Assembly: GCA_028683435.1 (NCBI GenBank)
Contig: JAQUIG010000002.1
Coordinates: 62,001 to 126,000, forward strand
Length of the DNA: 64,000 bases
Reading direction: 5' to 3'
From: Desulfuromonadaceae bacterium
GTDB lineage: Bacteria > Desulfobacterota > Desulfuromonadia > Geobacterales > Pseudopelobacteraceae
This document shows positions 45,499-55,948 of the stretch, one piece after another; positions within the stretch are counted from its first letter, which is position 1; every line of letters starts with the position of its first letter. Under the pieces are notes generated by a model. It was not told the DNA's origin. It saw nothing but the letters and a program-made list of their open reading frames with translations, and searched no databases. The translations under genes were made by a program, and so were the position numbers.

Positions 45499-46220
45499 GG
45501 GGCACCTCCCACTATCTCATCAGTGATCCATTCTGCCGCCTGAACCGGATCTTCCGCTTTGGCGATCGGACGACCGATCACCAGATAATCCGAGCCGGAT
45601 GAGACCGCTTCCGCCGGAGTCATAATTCGCTTTTGATCATCAACAGCAGCAAAAGGTGGGCGCACCCCCGGAGTAACAATCAGAAAATCGGGGCCGCACG
45701 CTTCTCTGATCAGAGCGATTTCAAGCGGAGACGCAACCACACCATCCATACCGGATGCTTTGGCAAGCAGAGCCAGACGCACCACCATATCCTGAACTGA
45801 ATCTTCTATCCCTACCTGTCGCAGAGTTTCAGCAGTTGAAGAGGTCAGAATGGTTACGGCCAAAAGCCGGGGACGTTCCGCATCGCTGAATTCCTTCTGC
45901 ACAGCGGTGGCAGCCGCTTCCATCATTTCGGCGCCACCCAGCGCGTGGAGATTGGCCAGTTGCACACCAAGACGGGCCGCCTCACACATCGCTTTTGCAA
46001 CCGTATTCGGAATGTCGTGATATTTAAGATCAAGAAAAACCTGTCCGCCATGCCGCTGAACAGCCTTGACCGCGGCCGGTCCGCAGGAGGTAAACAGCTC
46101 CTTGCCGACCTTGAACATCCCCACTTTACCCGCCAAAATGCCGGCCCAACGATCGATGTCATCAAGACCATGTACATCAAGCGCGAATATGATTTTTTTG
46201 CGTGCTTCATCTCGTGTCAT
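45495..46220 (-). CDS. pyrF: Orotidine 5'-phosphate decarboxylase
   Basis: Forms UMP from OMP, the last step of pyrimidine synthesis. The 241-residue barrel has KIIFALDVHGLDDIDRW, the catalytic DLKYHDIPNTV (D-x-K-x-x-D type) and the phosphate-binding TPGVRPP, and ends with VIGRPI. It lies between dxs (7 bp away) and rlmB (ATGA overlap). Confidence 0.97.
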   Translation of the reverse strand: MTRDEARKKIIFALDVHGLDDIDRWAGILAGKVGMFKVGKELFTSCGPAAVKAVQRHGGQVFLDLKYHDIPNTVAKAMCEAARLGVQLANLHALGGAEMMEAAATAVQKEFSDAERPRLLAVTILTSSTAETLRQVGIEDSVQDMVVRLALLAKASGMDGVVASPLEIALIREACGPDFLIVTPGVRPPFAAVDDQKRIMTPAEAVSSGSDYLVIGRPIAKAEDPVQAAEWITDEIVGGAP

Positions 46221-46227
46221 AATATCC

Positions 46228-48093
46228 TCATTTCATGAATTCTACTGCTGCTGCGGTAATTCCTTCTGCATCGATGCCGACATCCTTGCGCAGTTGGGCC
46301 TGGCTTCCCTGCTCGATATAGCGATCGGGAAGACCAAGTCGCCGCACTTTTACATCCTGCAGGTTATTGTCATATAACAGTTCCAGAACAGCGCTGCCGA
46401 ATCCGCCCTGCAGGGCATTTTCCTCCACCGTTATGATCCTGCCGGTTCGCCGGGCGACACTGAGAAGAAGCCCTGTATCAAGCGGCTTCACAAAACGGGC
46501 ATTGACCACCCCTGCGGAAATCCCTCTCACCTTAAGCATTTCAGCCGCCTGAAGTGCCGGATAGACCGTTGCCCCAACTGCGACAATGGTCAGATCATCG
46601 CCGTCAAGCAGCTGTTCACCCTTCCCCATTTCGAGGCATTTCAGTTCACGATCCAGCGGCACGCCGTAACCGGCACCTCTCGGATAGCGGAGCGCAATCG
46701 GCAGACCGGAATAAACAGCCGTCTTGAGCATGTGGCGCAATTCATTTTCATCCTTGGGAGCCATAACGGTTATCCCCGGCAAGTGCCGCAGATATGACAA
46801 ATCGAAAACGCCGTGATGGGTCGGGCCGTCATCACCTACCAGCCCGGCACGGTCCATGGCGATGGTTACCGGCAAGTTTTGCAGGCAGATATCATGAAAA
46901 ACCTGATCGTAAGCTCGTTGCACAAAGGTTGAATAGATTGCAACTACCGGCCGGAAACCTTCTGCAGCAAAGCCAGCCGCAAAGGTCATCGCATGTTGCT
47001 CGGCTATGCCGACATCAAAAAAACGATCCGGGAAACGCTGAGAAAACGGATTAAGTCCTGTCCCATCCGGCATGGCTGCGGTAATGGCAATAATCTTTGG
47101 GTCTTCTTCCGCCAGCTGCAGAATGGTTTCGCCGAACAGCTCCGTATAGGATTTTACCGCAGGCTTGGCGGCCCCTTTGCCGGTAGCAACATCAAAGGGG
47201 CCGACGCCATGATATTTGGCCGGGGTCTCTTCGGCAGGCTTGTACCCTTTCCCTTTGGTCGTCATGACATGCACCAGCAGCGGGCCGTCCAGTTGATTGA
47301 TGTTATTGAACACATCAACCAGCTGATGCAGGTCATGACCATCCAGAGGACCGAGATAATCGAAACCAAGCGCCTCAAACAGGGCACCGGGAGTGAGAAA
47401 CCCCTTCAGCGAGTTTTCGGCACGACGGGCAAACTGCAGGATGTCAGTACCAAAGGCCGGAATGTTTTTGAGTAAAACTTGTATCTCTTTTTTTAAATCC
47501 CGGTAGTAACGCCCCGTCATCTTTCGCGAAATAAACGTAGAAAAAGCGCCAACATTCTTTGAAATCGACATTTCGTTGTCATTCAGAATGACAATCAGAT
47601 TTTTTTTAAGATGACCGGCCTGATTCAGCGCTTCAAAAGCCATTCCGCCGGTCAGGGAGCCGTCGCCGATAACCGCTATTGAATGATTCCTCTTTCCGTC
47701 GAGGCTGGCCGCAGCTGCCATGCCAAGGCCAGCCGAGATGGAGGTGGATGAGTGGCCGACCCCGAATGCATCATGCTCTGATTCGCAGCGTTTCGGAAAG
47801 CCGGAAATTCCCTTGTACTGGCGCTGAGTATGAAAGCGGTCGCGGCGCCCGGTGAGGATTTTGTGGGTATACGCCTGATGTCCGACGTCCCAGATTATTT
47901 TGTCACTGGGGGAGTCAAAACAGTAGTGCAGTGCAATAGAGAGCTCAACCGTTCCTAGATTGGAGCCAAGATGGCCGCCAGTGGCGGAAACCGTTTCCAG
48001 AAGAAATTTCCTGACTTCTGCCGCAAGTTCCGGCAGCTGTTCCGGTTGCAGCTTTTTCAAATCAGCCGGAGAGTTTATAGTTTCAAGCAGCAT
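46228..48093 (-). CDS. dxs: 1-deoxy-D-xylulose-5-phosphate synthase
   Basis: A thiamine-diphosphate enzyme that makes DXP from pyruvate and glyceraldehyde-3-phosphate, the entry to the MEP isoprenoid pathway. The 621 residues are full length: [28 protein letters not shown] (key H and G), the ThDP site [28 protein letters not shown]-like [14 protein letters not shown], and the C-terminal transketolase domain. Placement after shc and hpnA links precursor supply to hopanoid synthesis. An AT-rich inverted repeat lies upstream. Confidence 0.97.
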   Translation of the reverse strand: MLLETINSPADLKKLQPEQLPELAAEVRKFLLETVSATGGHLGSNLGTVELSIALHYCFDSPSDKIIWDVGHQAYTHKILTGRRDRFHTQRQYKGISGFPKRCESEHDAFGVGHSSTSISAGLGMAAAASLDGKRNHSIAVIGDGSLTGGMAFEALNQAGHLKKNLIVILNDNEMSISKNVGAFSTFISRKMTGRYYRDLKKEIQVLLKNIPAFGTDILQFARRAENSLKGFLTPGALFEALGFDYLGPLDGHDLHQLVDVFNNINQLDGPLLVHVMTTKGKGYKPAEETPAKYHGVGPFDVATGKGAAKPAVKSYTELFGETILQLAEEDPKIIAITAAMPDGTGLNPFSQRFPDRFFDVGIAEQHAMTFAAGFAAEGFRPVVAIYSTFVQRAYDQVFHDICLQNLPVTIAMDRAGLVGDDGPTHHGVFDLSYLRHLPGITVMAPKDENELRHMLKTAVYSGLPIALRYPRGAGYGVPLDRELKCLEMGKGEQLLDGDDLTIVAVGATVYPALQAAEMLKVRGISAGVVNARFVKPLDTGLLLSVARRTGRIITVEENALQGGFGSAVLELLYDNNLQDVKVRRLGLPDRYIEQGSQAQLRKDVGIDAEGITAAAVEFMK

Positions 48094-48144
48094 TGTGAAG
48101 TCCTCTTGCGATCCTAACCCAGATAAACTGGATAAGTGCGTTAA

Positions 48145-48184
48145 CGAAATTATTTTCTTGCCAAAAAACGCAAGAAATAATTTC
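48145..48184 (-). repeat. AT-rich inverted repeat upstream of dxs
   Basis: GAAATTATTTTCTTGC is followed after about eight bases by GCAAGAAATAATTTC. The arms are 15-16 bases with one extra T on one side. It lies in the 98-bp gap between hpnA and dxs. It could end the shc-hpnA transcript or serve as a regulator site. Confidence 0.6.
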
Positions 48185-48191
48185 TAACTTA

Positions 48192-49175
48192 CTAAACATA
48201 ATTATTGGTGCGGAACCACTCCACCGCTCGTTTCAGAGCTTCCGCGACAGGCGTCTGCGGCAAACCGAGTTCCAGAACCGCACGTCTGGACTCGAAATAC
48301 ATATGATATGCCGCCATCTGGACTCCCGCCAGCGGTATCAACGGTTCGCGCCCGGATATGTGGGAAAGCCGCTCATTGAGCCAGGCTGCCACCAGTACCG
48401 GCGTATACGGCAACCTCACTTTTGGTGCCGGAATCCCGGTAATCTCCTGGAGCATCCTGAATATATCACGCAAGGAAAGATTGACGTTGCCCAGTATGTA
48501 TTTACGGCCGACTTGACCTTTTTGCTCTGCCAGAATATGCCCGCGGGCACATTCTTCGACAGCGATCAAATTCAGACCGGTATCCAGATAAGCCGGCATC
48601 CTCCGTTTCATAAAATCAACAATTATTTTCCCGGTAGGTGTAGGCTTTATATCCCACGGCCCAACCGGAGTCGAAGGGTTGACGATTACCAGCGGCAATC
48701 CGCGGGCAGCAAACCGCTCTGCCTCGCGTTCAGCAAGGAATTTGCTTTTTTTGTACGGTCCGGCCATATCAGCAAGCGATACTTTCGTATCCTCAGTCCC
48801 CGGCATACCATTTCCAGGGTTTCCGAGCGTCCCGACGCTGCTGGTGTAGACAACCCGTGAGATAGTGCTCTCCATCGCCGCTTCCAGAATCGCGGTCGTC
48901 CCCGCTACATTGGTGCGGTACATTTCGTCAGGGTCAGGGGTCCAGAGACGATAATCAGCCGCAGCATGATAAAGGACATCACATCCCTTAAGTCCACGCT
49001 GCAGACCGGGGAAGTCAAGAAGATCCCCTTTCCATACCTCGACATCCAGCCCTTTCAGGTTGGCAAGGTTTGAACCCGGCCGTGCCAGTACCCGCACCTC
49101 CCGCCCATCGAGAAGCAGTTCGCGAACGATACTGGCGCCGATAAAACCGGTAGCACCGGTAACAAACGTTTTCAT
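48192..49175 (-). CDS. hpnA: Hopanoid-associated sugar epimerase HpnA
   Basis: An extended SDR protein that accompanies hopanoid genes; its exact reaction is unsettled. The 327 residues show VTGATGFIGASIVRELL, AADYRLWTPDPDEMYRTNV, the catalytic YTSSVGTLG and YKKSKFLAEREA, all characteristic of the HpnA group. It starts on the last base of the shc stop (TAATG), so it is coupled to squalene-hopene cyclase, which supports the name. Confidence 0.92.
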   Translation of the reverse strand: MKTFVTGATGFIGASIVRELLLDGREVRVLARPGSNLANLKGLDVEVWKGDLLDFPGLQRGLKGCDVLYHAAADYRLWTPDPDEMYRTNVAGTTAILEAAMESTISRVVYTSSVGTLGNPGNGMPGTEDTKVSLADMAGPYKKSKFLAEREAERFAARGLPLVIVNPSTPVGPWDIKPTPTGKIIVDFMKRRMPAYLDTGLNLIAVEECARGHILAEQKGQVGRKYILGNVNLSLRDIFRMLQEITGIPAPKVRLPYTPVLVAAWLNERLSHISGREPLIPLAGVQMAAYHMYFESRRAVLELGLPQTPVAEALKRAVEWFRTNNYV

Positions 49176-51220
49176 TAGTTTTTTGCACTCTCAAGGAGCA
49201 ATCGACGGTATCTGCCGAGTGCTGTCAATGGGAAGCAATTACGATATATGTGATATTTAATCATGAAAAACTTGGGGAATCCTGTCCCGGTGAAAGCATC
49301 CTCATCCCATGTGCCATCCGGTTTCTGGGCGTTAATAAGATATTCGACGCCACGCGATGCAGCTTTTGAATGCACTTCTCCAGCTGTAAAGAGCGAGAGA
49401 AGCGTCCAGCCGGTTTGCGATGGGGTACTTGGACCGCACCCCATCAGAGAGCGGTCCTCATAAGATTCACAGACCTCTCCCCACCCGCCATCCGGATTCT
49501 GCCGGGATTTGAGCCAGTCAACAGCTTTTCTGATGTACGGCTGGGTCATATCTTCGCCAATTGCCCCCAGCCCCCCGAGCACTGACCAGGTGCCGTAAAT
49601 ATAGTTAACTCCCCAACGTCCCCACCAGGGGCCCTCAGGTTCCTGCTCGGCCTTGAGAAAGTCCAGCGCCCGGACGACGGCAGGATGATTTGGAGCGAGA
49701 CCAAATGTGCCCATAAGTTCCAGCATGCGACCGGTAAGGTCGGCGGTCGGAGGATCAATCAGCGCCTCCAAATCAGCAAAAGGGATCTTGTTAAGAAGAT
49801 ATTTTGTATTGTCTTTATCAAATGCTCCCCACCCGCCATTTTTGCTCTGCATTCCGAGGCACCAAGCAATGCCGCGCGTGATGGCCTGCTCTTTATGTTT
49901 TTTATCGCGAACATCGATATCCTTAAGCGCAAGCATGACAAAACCGGAGTCGTCAACATCGGGATACCAGTCATTCAAAAACTCAAATGCCCAACCACCC
50001 GGCTCAAGATCGGGAGACTTAACCTGCCAGTCCCCCTTGGAACGTACCTCTCGATCGAGGAGCCAGTGAGCGGACTTAACCAGAGCCGGATGATCAACCG
50101 GAACGCCTGCTTCCTGCATCGCAACCAGAACCAGCGCGGTATCCCAGAGGGGAGAAACGCACGACTGCAAGACAAGGCTGTCATGATCCTCAATACAGAA
50201 ATTTGCCAGCGCTTCAAGTCCGCTTGCAACAGCGGGATGATCGTTTGCATAACCGAGGCAATGCAGGGCGAGAATAGAATTGAGCATGGCCGGCTGGATC
50301 CCCCCCAAATCACCGCTCGATTCCTGATGATCCAGTATCCACTGCTCGGCAAGCGCAACCGATTTTTTCTTTAAGGGGCGAATGGGAGATGATTCATAAA
50401 TCTTCAGCAGATGATCTATGCCTATAAAAAAGTTCTTCCAGCTCAATACTCCGTCCTGACGGGAAAACGAATAATCAGCCGGGCGTGGTGGACGGACAAA
50501 AAGCTCCGGAACTCTGGCCCGGGGCGGAAGTTTTCTGACCGGATTTTCTGACATGACAACTGAAAGTGGAATAATTGTTGCGCGTGACCAGCTGGACAAC
50601 TCATATATATTAAAATAAGCCCATTCCGGAAGCATCATGAGTTCAATCGGCATTGACGGTACTCCCAACCAGGAAAATTCACCGAACAAAGCTAAAAATA
50701 CTTTTGTAAATACGCGCGCCTTAAGAATACCGCCTTTGGAGAGGATGAAGTCGCGTGCCCTGCACATGGCAGGATCACCAGCAGCATAGCCAGCCAGCTT
50801 AAGTGCAAAATACGCTTCAATAGTTGTGGAAAGATCTCCAGGGCCGCCAAACCAGACTGACCACCCCCCCTCCGTGGTCTGCTTGTTCAGAATATAATGC
50901 GCCATCTTTCGTTCGCGCGCCTTGTCGACCATGCCAAGAAAATGAAACAGCATGATATATTCAGACGTAATTGTTACGTTTGATTCAAGCTCTGCCCACC
51001 AGTAGCCATCAGGCAACTGCTCACTGAAAAAAAAATCACGAGTCAGTGTAATGGCCTTATCAAGAGGGTTCTGTGTATCAACAGCCATTTTTTCCGAGAT
51101 TGCAGGCGGAAGATAATAGCTTTTGCTTGGAGCTTTCTCGGCAGGCAAAGGATCAGTTGCTGCCGCCTGAGTATTAAACGAGGTAAGAGATTTTGAAATT
51201 GTTTTTTTTTGCATTTTCAT
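49175..51220 (-). CDS. shc: Squalene-hopene cyclase
   Basis: Cyclises squalene to hopene or hopanol, the first hopanoid-specific step; a monotopic membrane protein. The 681 residues carry several QW repeats (for example GGWSVWFGGPGDLS, QNPDGGWGEVCESYEDRS) and the catalytic aspartate motif as DVDDSG at residues 421-426. ATG 51220 has GAGGAG nine bases upstream. The usual motif is DxDDTA, so the S and G are a conservative change. No squalene-forming hpnCDE genes are in the window. It is coupled to hpnA and precedes dxs. Confidence 0.96.
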   Translation of the reverse strand: MKMQKKTISKSLTSFNTQAAATDPLPAEKAPSKSYYLPPAISEKMAVDTQNPLDKAITLTRDFFFSEQLPDGYWWAELESNVTITSEYIMLFHFLGMVDKARERKMAHYILNKQTTEGGWSVWFGGPGDLSTTIEAYFALKLAGYAAGDPAMCRARDFILSKGGILKARVFTKVFLALFGEFSWLGVPSMPIELMMLPEWAYFNIYELSSWSRATIIPLSVVMSENPVRKLPPRARVPELFVRPPRPADYSFSRQDGVLSWKNFFIGIDHLLKIYESSPIRPLKKKSVALAEQWILDHQESSGDLGGIQPAMLNSILALHCLGYANDHPAVASGLEALANFCIEDHDSLVLQSCVSPLWDTALVLVAMQEAGVPVDHPALVKSAHWLLDREVRSKGDWQVKSPDLEPGGWAFEFLNDWYPDVDDSGFVMLALKDIDVRDKKHKEQAITRGIAWCLGMQSKNGGWGAFDKDNTKYLLNKIPFADLEALIDPPTADLTGRMLELMGTFGLAPNHPAVVRALDFLKAEQEPEGPWWGRWGVNYIYGTWSVLGGLGAIGEDMTQPYIRKAVDWLKSRQNPDGGWGEVCESYEDRSLMGCGPSTPSQTGWTLLSLFTAGEVHSKAASRGVEYLINAQKPDGTWDEDAFTGTGFPKFFMIKYHIYRNCFPLTALGRYRRLLLESAKN

Positions 51221-51380
51221 CCAGATGAACTCCTCATCAGCACCAACAATTCATCTTACGAAGAGGATTAAGACGCATTAGTTCTAGCATAACAAACCCA
51301 TAGTTGTATATTTTTTTCCCATTTTCAAGGACACTATGGAGCCATCTTTCACGGCTCATTTGAGCTACATAGAAGTTCCT

Positions 51381-51409
51381 TTGACTTTCAAGACTAAACA
51401 GGCTATAAA
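51381..51409 (+). promoter_or_regulatory. Promoter of tRNA-Arg(TCG)
   Basis: TTGACT (51381-51386) and TATAAA (51404-51409) are 17 bp apart, 81 bp before the tRNA. The rest of the region from 51221 to 51490 shows a small GAGCC/GGCTC hairpin near 51336 and no gene. Confidence 0.65.
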
Positions 51410-51490
51410 TCTTGCCTACTAAATGGGCAATAAATTGAACAACTTTTTATCTAAAAATCAACTACCGCCAAACAAACGTTTAATGACTAT

Positions 51491-51567
51491 GCGCCCGTAG
51501 CTCAGCTGGATAGAGCACCAGGCTTCGAACCTGGGTGTCGGCCGTTCGAATCGGTCCGGGCGTACCA
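51491..51567 (+). tRNA. tRNA-Arg (TCG)
   Basis: A 77-nt cloverleaf with encoded CCA. The acceptor stem is GCGCCCG/CGGGCGT, closing with a G-T pair. The anticodon stem CCAGG/CCTGG encloses CTTCGAA, giving anticodon TCG. A terminator follows 10 bp later. Confidence 0.96.
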
Positions 51568-51576
51568 AACGATATA

Positions 51577-51607
51577 AATCAGATAACTTAAGGGTTATCT
51601 GATTTTT
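51577..51607 (+). terminator. Terminator after tRNA-Arg(TCG)
   Basis: AATCAGATAAC pairs with GTTATCTGATT around a short loop and is followed by TTTTTAT. It ends the first tRNA-Arg transcript. Confidence 0.9.
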
Positions 51608-51635
51608 TATTATTCCCCACAAACAGCTACAAGCC

Positions 51636-51664
51636 TTGACAATAGCGACAGTGAACGATATAGT
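51636..51664 (+). promoter_or_regulatory. Promoter of tRNA-Arg(TCT)
   Basis: TTGACA (51636-51641) and TATAGT (51659-51664) are 17 bp apart, 51 bp before the tRNA. It is one of the best matches to the sigma-70 consensus in the window. Confidence 0.8.
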
Positions 51665-51715
51665 CCCAAAACATTGCATAGTACGATTTATAACATCTTT
51701 GATTCACTAATTTAT

Positions 51716-51792
51716 GCGCTCGTAGCTCAGCTGGATAGAGCAACGGCCTTCTAAGCCGTAGGTCGCTGGTTCGAGTCCAGCCGGGCGCACCA
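51716..51792 (+). tRNA. tRNA-Arg (TCT)
   Basis: A 77-nt cloverleaf with encoded CCA. The acceptor stem is GCGCTCG/CGGGCGC. The anticodon stem ACGGC/GCCGT encloses CTTCTAA, giving anticodon TCT. It has its own promoter and terminator. It resembles the upstream tRNA-Arg(TCG) in the D arm, suggesting a duplication that diverged in the anticodon arm. Confidence 0.97.
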
Positions 51793-51817
51793 TTTACAAC
51801 CGACATGATAATACTTT

Positions 51818-51866
51818 AAAAAGCCGCCATTACACTAGATACGAACCAGTGTTAAAGGCGGCTTTT
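51818..51866 (+). terminator. Terminator after tRNA-Arg(TCT)
   Basis: AAAAGCCGCC pairs with GGCGGCTTTT across an inner stem (ACACT/AGTGT), followed by T residues. Confidence 0.88.
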
Positions 51867-51970
51867 CTGTTCTGCAACAACCTATGTGCTTCACTGTTAC
51901 AGAGCAACAGTCCCCGCTCATCAATCACATCTTGAAACAGAGGCATCCCCTTGAATCAGGCTACCGATAA

Positions 51971-52010
51971 AAAATAAAGGGTTACAGCATCTGCTGTAAC
52001 CCTTTATTTT
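51971..52010 (-). terminator. Perfect 19-bp hairpin terminator after tRNA-Leu
   Basis: AAAATAAAGGGTTACAGCA and its exact complement flank a two-base loop, with T-rich ends on both strands. It ends the secG-tRNA-Leu transcript and can also stop read-through from the tRNA-Arg genes on the plus strand. Confidence 0.93.
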
Positions 52011-52013
52011 AAC

Positions 52014-52100
52014 TGGTGCGGTGGAATGGAATCGAACCATCACGGAGTTGCCCCCGCCAGCCCCTCAAGCTGGTGCGTCTACCAGTTCCGCCACCACCGC
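52014..52100 (-). tRNA. tRNA-Leu (GAG)
   Basis: An 87-nt type II tRNA with a long variable arm and encoded CCA. The acceptor stem is GCGGTGG/CCACCGC in minus-strand sense. The anticodon stem CCAGC/GCTGG encloses TTGAGGG, giving anticodon GAG. It lies 117 bp after secG with no terminator between, the same order as secG-leuU in E. coli, so it is probably co-transcribed. Confidence 0.97.
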
Positions 52101-52217
52101 AAGCAGAGTACACAAAGCACCGTGTACACCTATAAGTCTAATATCTTGTAGCTGTTTATGCATTCTACATGGGGATGCTTTTCTAACACACCTGTTCAGC
52201 TTTATCAAGTGTAAATA

Positions 52218-52589
52218 TTATTTTTGAGGTTGGGATGGCAACGCCGGTGTAACTGGCGCAGGTACTGAGTTCCCCTTCTCTGGAGCGACTGCTGGTACAG
52301 CTGCTGGCGATTGAACAGGAGCAGATTTACCTTTGCCGGACATCATGGAGGAAGATGATGGCAAGCCGGAAAGGTACGCCAAGGTCAATGATGTCAACAT
52401 AAAGATAACAGCTGCACTGGTAGTTAATTTGCTCAGGAAGGAAGTTCCGCCTCCTGCTCCAAAAACAGATTGGCTTCCGCTGCTGCCGAATGACGCCCCC
52501 ATTTCAGCACCTTTTCCGGATTGCAGCAATACTACGGCAACCAAAAACAGACTAACGAGTACATGCAAAATTGTAAGAGCAATTGTCAT
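52218..52589 (-). CDS. secG: Protein translocase subunit SecG
   Basis: A small subunit of the SecYEG channel. The 123-residue protein has two membrane helices (TILHVLVSLFLVAVVLLQ and TTSAAVIFMLTSLTLAYLS), separated by the glycine-rich GKGAEMGASFGSSGSQSVFG. The C-terminal 45 residues are rich in proline, serine and alanine and lie outside the conserved fold. It follows tpiA by about 98 bp, the usual order. Confidence 0.95.
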   Translation of the reverse strand: MTIALTILHVLVSLFLVAVVLLQSGKGAEMGASFGSSGSQSVFGAGGGTSFLSKLTTSAAVIFMLTSLTLAYLSGLPSSSSMMSGKGKSAPVQSPAAVPAVAPEKGNSVPAPVTPALPSQPQK

Positions 52590-52687
52590 ACCAGATCCCC
52601 TAGCGACGTTTTAAAGAGAGAATTTATAGCACAGCAATTAACATGCTGTAAAGTTCTAAATGAAGCTGGGTGCATGCCAGGGTGGAA

Positions 52688-53443
52688 TCAGACGTTAAAA
52701 GCTGCGATTGCCGCAAAAGAGTCCGCCTTCAGACTCGCTCCACCTACAAGCGCACCATCTATGTCGGGCTGAGACATCAAACCTTTGACATTATCCGGCT
52801 TGACGCTGCCGCCATAGAGAATGCGAACTGCATCAGCCACCTCCTGATTAAAGAGACGGGCAATCAACTGGCGGATAAAGAGGTGTACCTCTTGAGCCTG
52901 AGCTTCAGTGGCCGTCTTGCCGGTACCGATGGCCCATACAGGCTCATATGCGATAACAACATTCGTGAACCCATCTTCGGCAAGCCCTGCCAAGCCGCCT
53001 TGAAGCTGTGTTTCAATCACTGAAAATGTTTGCCCCGATTCCCTCTCAGTCAACGTTTCACCGACGCATACAATAGCGTTTAACCCGGCGGCGATAGCGG
53101 CCTTGGTTTTCTTGTTGACGGACAGATCGGTCTCACCAAAATACTGACGCCGCTCGGAATGGCCAATAATGACGTAACTGCATCCGGCGTCTTTCAGTAA
53201 CTTTGGAGCAACTTCTCCCGTGAAAGCACCCTCTTCCTCCCAATAACAATCCTGCGCAGCCAGTCGGACATTTGAGCCTGCAATAGCATCAGAGACACGG
53301 CTCAATGCGGTGAATACCGGCGCCACAACAATTTCTACACCAGGGATGTTCGCCACAAGCAGCGTAAGCTCACTTACCAGAGCGACAGATTCACCGATAG
53401 TTTTAAAAAGTTTCCAGTTCCCTGCAATAACCGGTATTCGCAT
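52688..53443 (-). CDS. tpiA: Triosephosphate isomerase
   Basis: Interconverts dihydroxyacetone phosphate and glyceraldehyde-3-phosphate. The 251-residue barrel has the catalytic lysine in [10 protein letters not shown], the histidine in [13 protein letters not shown], the glutamate in [12 protein letters not shown] and the phosphate loop [13 protein letters not shown] 53443 overlaps the pgk stop (TGATG). Confidence 0.98.
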   Translation of the reverse strand: MRIPVIAGNWKLFKTIGESVALVSELTLLVANIPGVEIVVAPVFTALSRVSDAIAGSNVRLAAQDCYWEEEGAFTGEVAPKLLKDAGCSYVIIGHSERRQYFGETDLSVNKKTKAAIAAGLNAIVCVGETLTERESGQTFSVIETQLQGGLAGLAEDGFTNVVIAYEPVWAIGTGKTATEAQAQEVHLFIRQLIARLFNQEVADAVRILYGGSVKPDNVKGLMSQPDIDGALVGGASLKADSFAAIAAFNV

Positions 53444-54651
53444 CAGAGGTCCCCTTTCATGGCTGGAACTTCAAGCGCGTTGACACCAGGCAGGGTTTTC
53501 CCTTCCAGCAGTTCCAGAAAAGCTCCTCCACCGGTGGAAATATAGCTGACGCGGTTTTCTACCCCGGCCTTGCGGACGGCAGAATCGGTATCTCCCCCGC
53601 CTATGATGGTTGTGGCAAAACAGTTGGCAACTGCCTCTGCCATTGCAAATGTCCCCCGGCAGAAAGCATCCATCTCAAAGACCCCCATAGGACCGTTCCA
53701 GATGACAGTTTTGGCGTCACGCAAGGTTTCTGCGAACAGAGTTGTCGTTGCAGGCCCAATGTCAAGGGCCATCCATCCTGCGGGAATTTCCTGGGCAGTG
53801 GTGATAAAGTTGGTTGCATTGGCCTCAAAAGCGTTGGCAACGACACAATCTACCGGCAGATAGAACATGACCCCTTTGTCCCGTGCAGTTTCCATAATGG
53901 TGCGTGCTGTCGGTATCAGTTCGTCCTCTACCAACGACTTGCCAACGTTGTAGCCCATAGCCTTCAGGAAGGTGAATGCCATTCCGCCGCCGACAACAAC
54001 CTTGTCTACCTTGTTGATAAGTGTTTCAAGAACTTCCAGCTTGCCGGAAACCTTGGCGCCGCCCAGTATTGCAACCAGCGGCCTGACTGGATTCTGCATC
54101 GCCTTGTCAAAAAAAGTCATTTCGTTTCTCATCAGAAAACCGGCTGCAATAACCGGTATATGCTTCGTAATCGCTTCCACAGATGCATGTGCACGATGTG
54201 ATACCGCAAAAGCATCATTAACGTAAATTTCACAGCCATTGGCAAGCTTTTCAGCAAAACCGGCGTCGTTTTTCTCCTCACCGGGGTAAAAACGAACATT
54301 TTCAAGCATGACCGCATCACCCGGTTTCATGGCATTTACAAGCCCATCAACATCAGGACCGAAACAGTCGGGCGCCTGGATCACTGGTTTGCCAAGCAGC
54401 TCAGAGAGACGCGTGGTGGCGGGAGCCATACTGTATTTGGCCTTCTTCTCCCCCTTGGGGCGACCGAGATGGGAGGCCAGAACAACTTTACCACCCTGCT
54501 CCAGAACATATTTTATCGTGGGCACCGCCCCGACGATTCGGGTATCCTCGGTAATTGCCCCCTTGTCATCCTGAGGCACGTTAAAATCGACCCGAATGAA
54601 AACTTTTTTCCCCTTCAGATCCTTAATCTCATCGATATATCGAATAGACAC
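53443..54651 (-). CDS. pgk: Phosphoglycerate kinase
   Basis: Transfers phosphate from 1,3-bisphosphoglycerate to ADP. The 402 residues carry [38 protein letters not shown], the ADP site [15 protein letters not shown] and [13 protein letters not shown]. The start is GTG 54651 with GGGAGG just upstream. A strong terminator lies between gap and pgk, with no promoter visible in the 30 bp that remain, so pgk expression probably depends on read-through from gap. Confidence 0.98.
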   Translation of the reverse strand: MSIRYIDEIKDLKGKKVFIRVDFNVPQDDKGAITEDTRIVGAVPTIKYVLEQGGKVVLASHLGRPKGEKKAKYSMAPATTRLSELLGKPVIQAPDCFGPDVDGLVNAMKPGDAVMLENVRFYPGEEKNDAGFAEKLANGCEIYVNDAFAVSHRAHASVEAITKHIPVIAAGFLMRNEMTFFDKAMQNPVRPLVAILGGAKVSGKLEVLETLINKVDKVVVGGGMAFTFLKAMGYNVGKSLVEDELIPTARTIMETARDKGVMFYLPVDCVVANAFEANATNFITTAQEIPAGWMALDIGPATTTLFAETLRDAKTVIWNGPMGVFEMDAFCRGTFAMAEAVANCFATTIIGGGDTDSAVRKAGVENRVSYISTGGGAFLELLEGKTLPGVNALEVPAMKGDL

Positions 54652-54682
54652 CGTTTACCTCCCGTTTAATAACGCCCGTGGT

Positions 54683-54712
54683 AAAAAAAGAGGGGGAACA
54701 ATTCCCCCCTCT
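54683..54712 (-). terminator. Terminator between gap and pgk
   Basis: On the minus strand GAGGGGGGAAT pairs with ATTCCCCCTC-like sequence around a short loop, followed by seven T. It lies just after gap and about 30 bp before pgk. Confidence 0.9.
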
Positions 54713-54733
54713 CCTTTTAAGCATTGTCGATGA

Positions 54734-55801
<1,068 letters not shown>

Positions 55802-55805
55802 TCAA

Positions 55806-55833
55806 ATAATAGAGCATAATAACAAATCGTCAA
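55806..55833 (-). promoter_or_regulatory. Promoter of gap
   Basis: On the minus strand TTGACG (55833-55828) and TATTAT (55811-55806) are 16 bp apart, about 68 bp before the gap start. Confidence 0.7.
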
Positions 55834-55948
55834 CCATATTCAAGCATGATTTTAAAAAACAGTTTCAAGAGCCTTCCTTCAAACGGTTTTTCATTGTTTT
55901 ACGAACAGGAGAAATGCTATTTATAACGATCTTAAAAAGCTAAGGACA

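Noticed and set aside
51458-51679. 73-residue minus-strand open frame
   Set aside because: It runs through tRNA-Arg(TCG) and its terminator; the apparent protein is an antisense reading of the tRNA.
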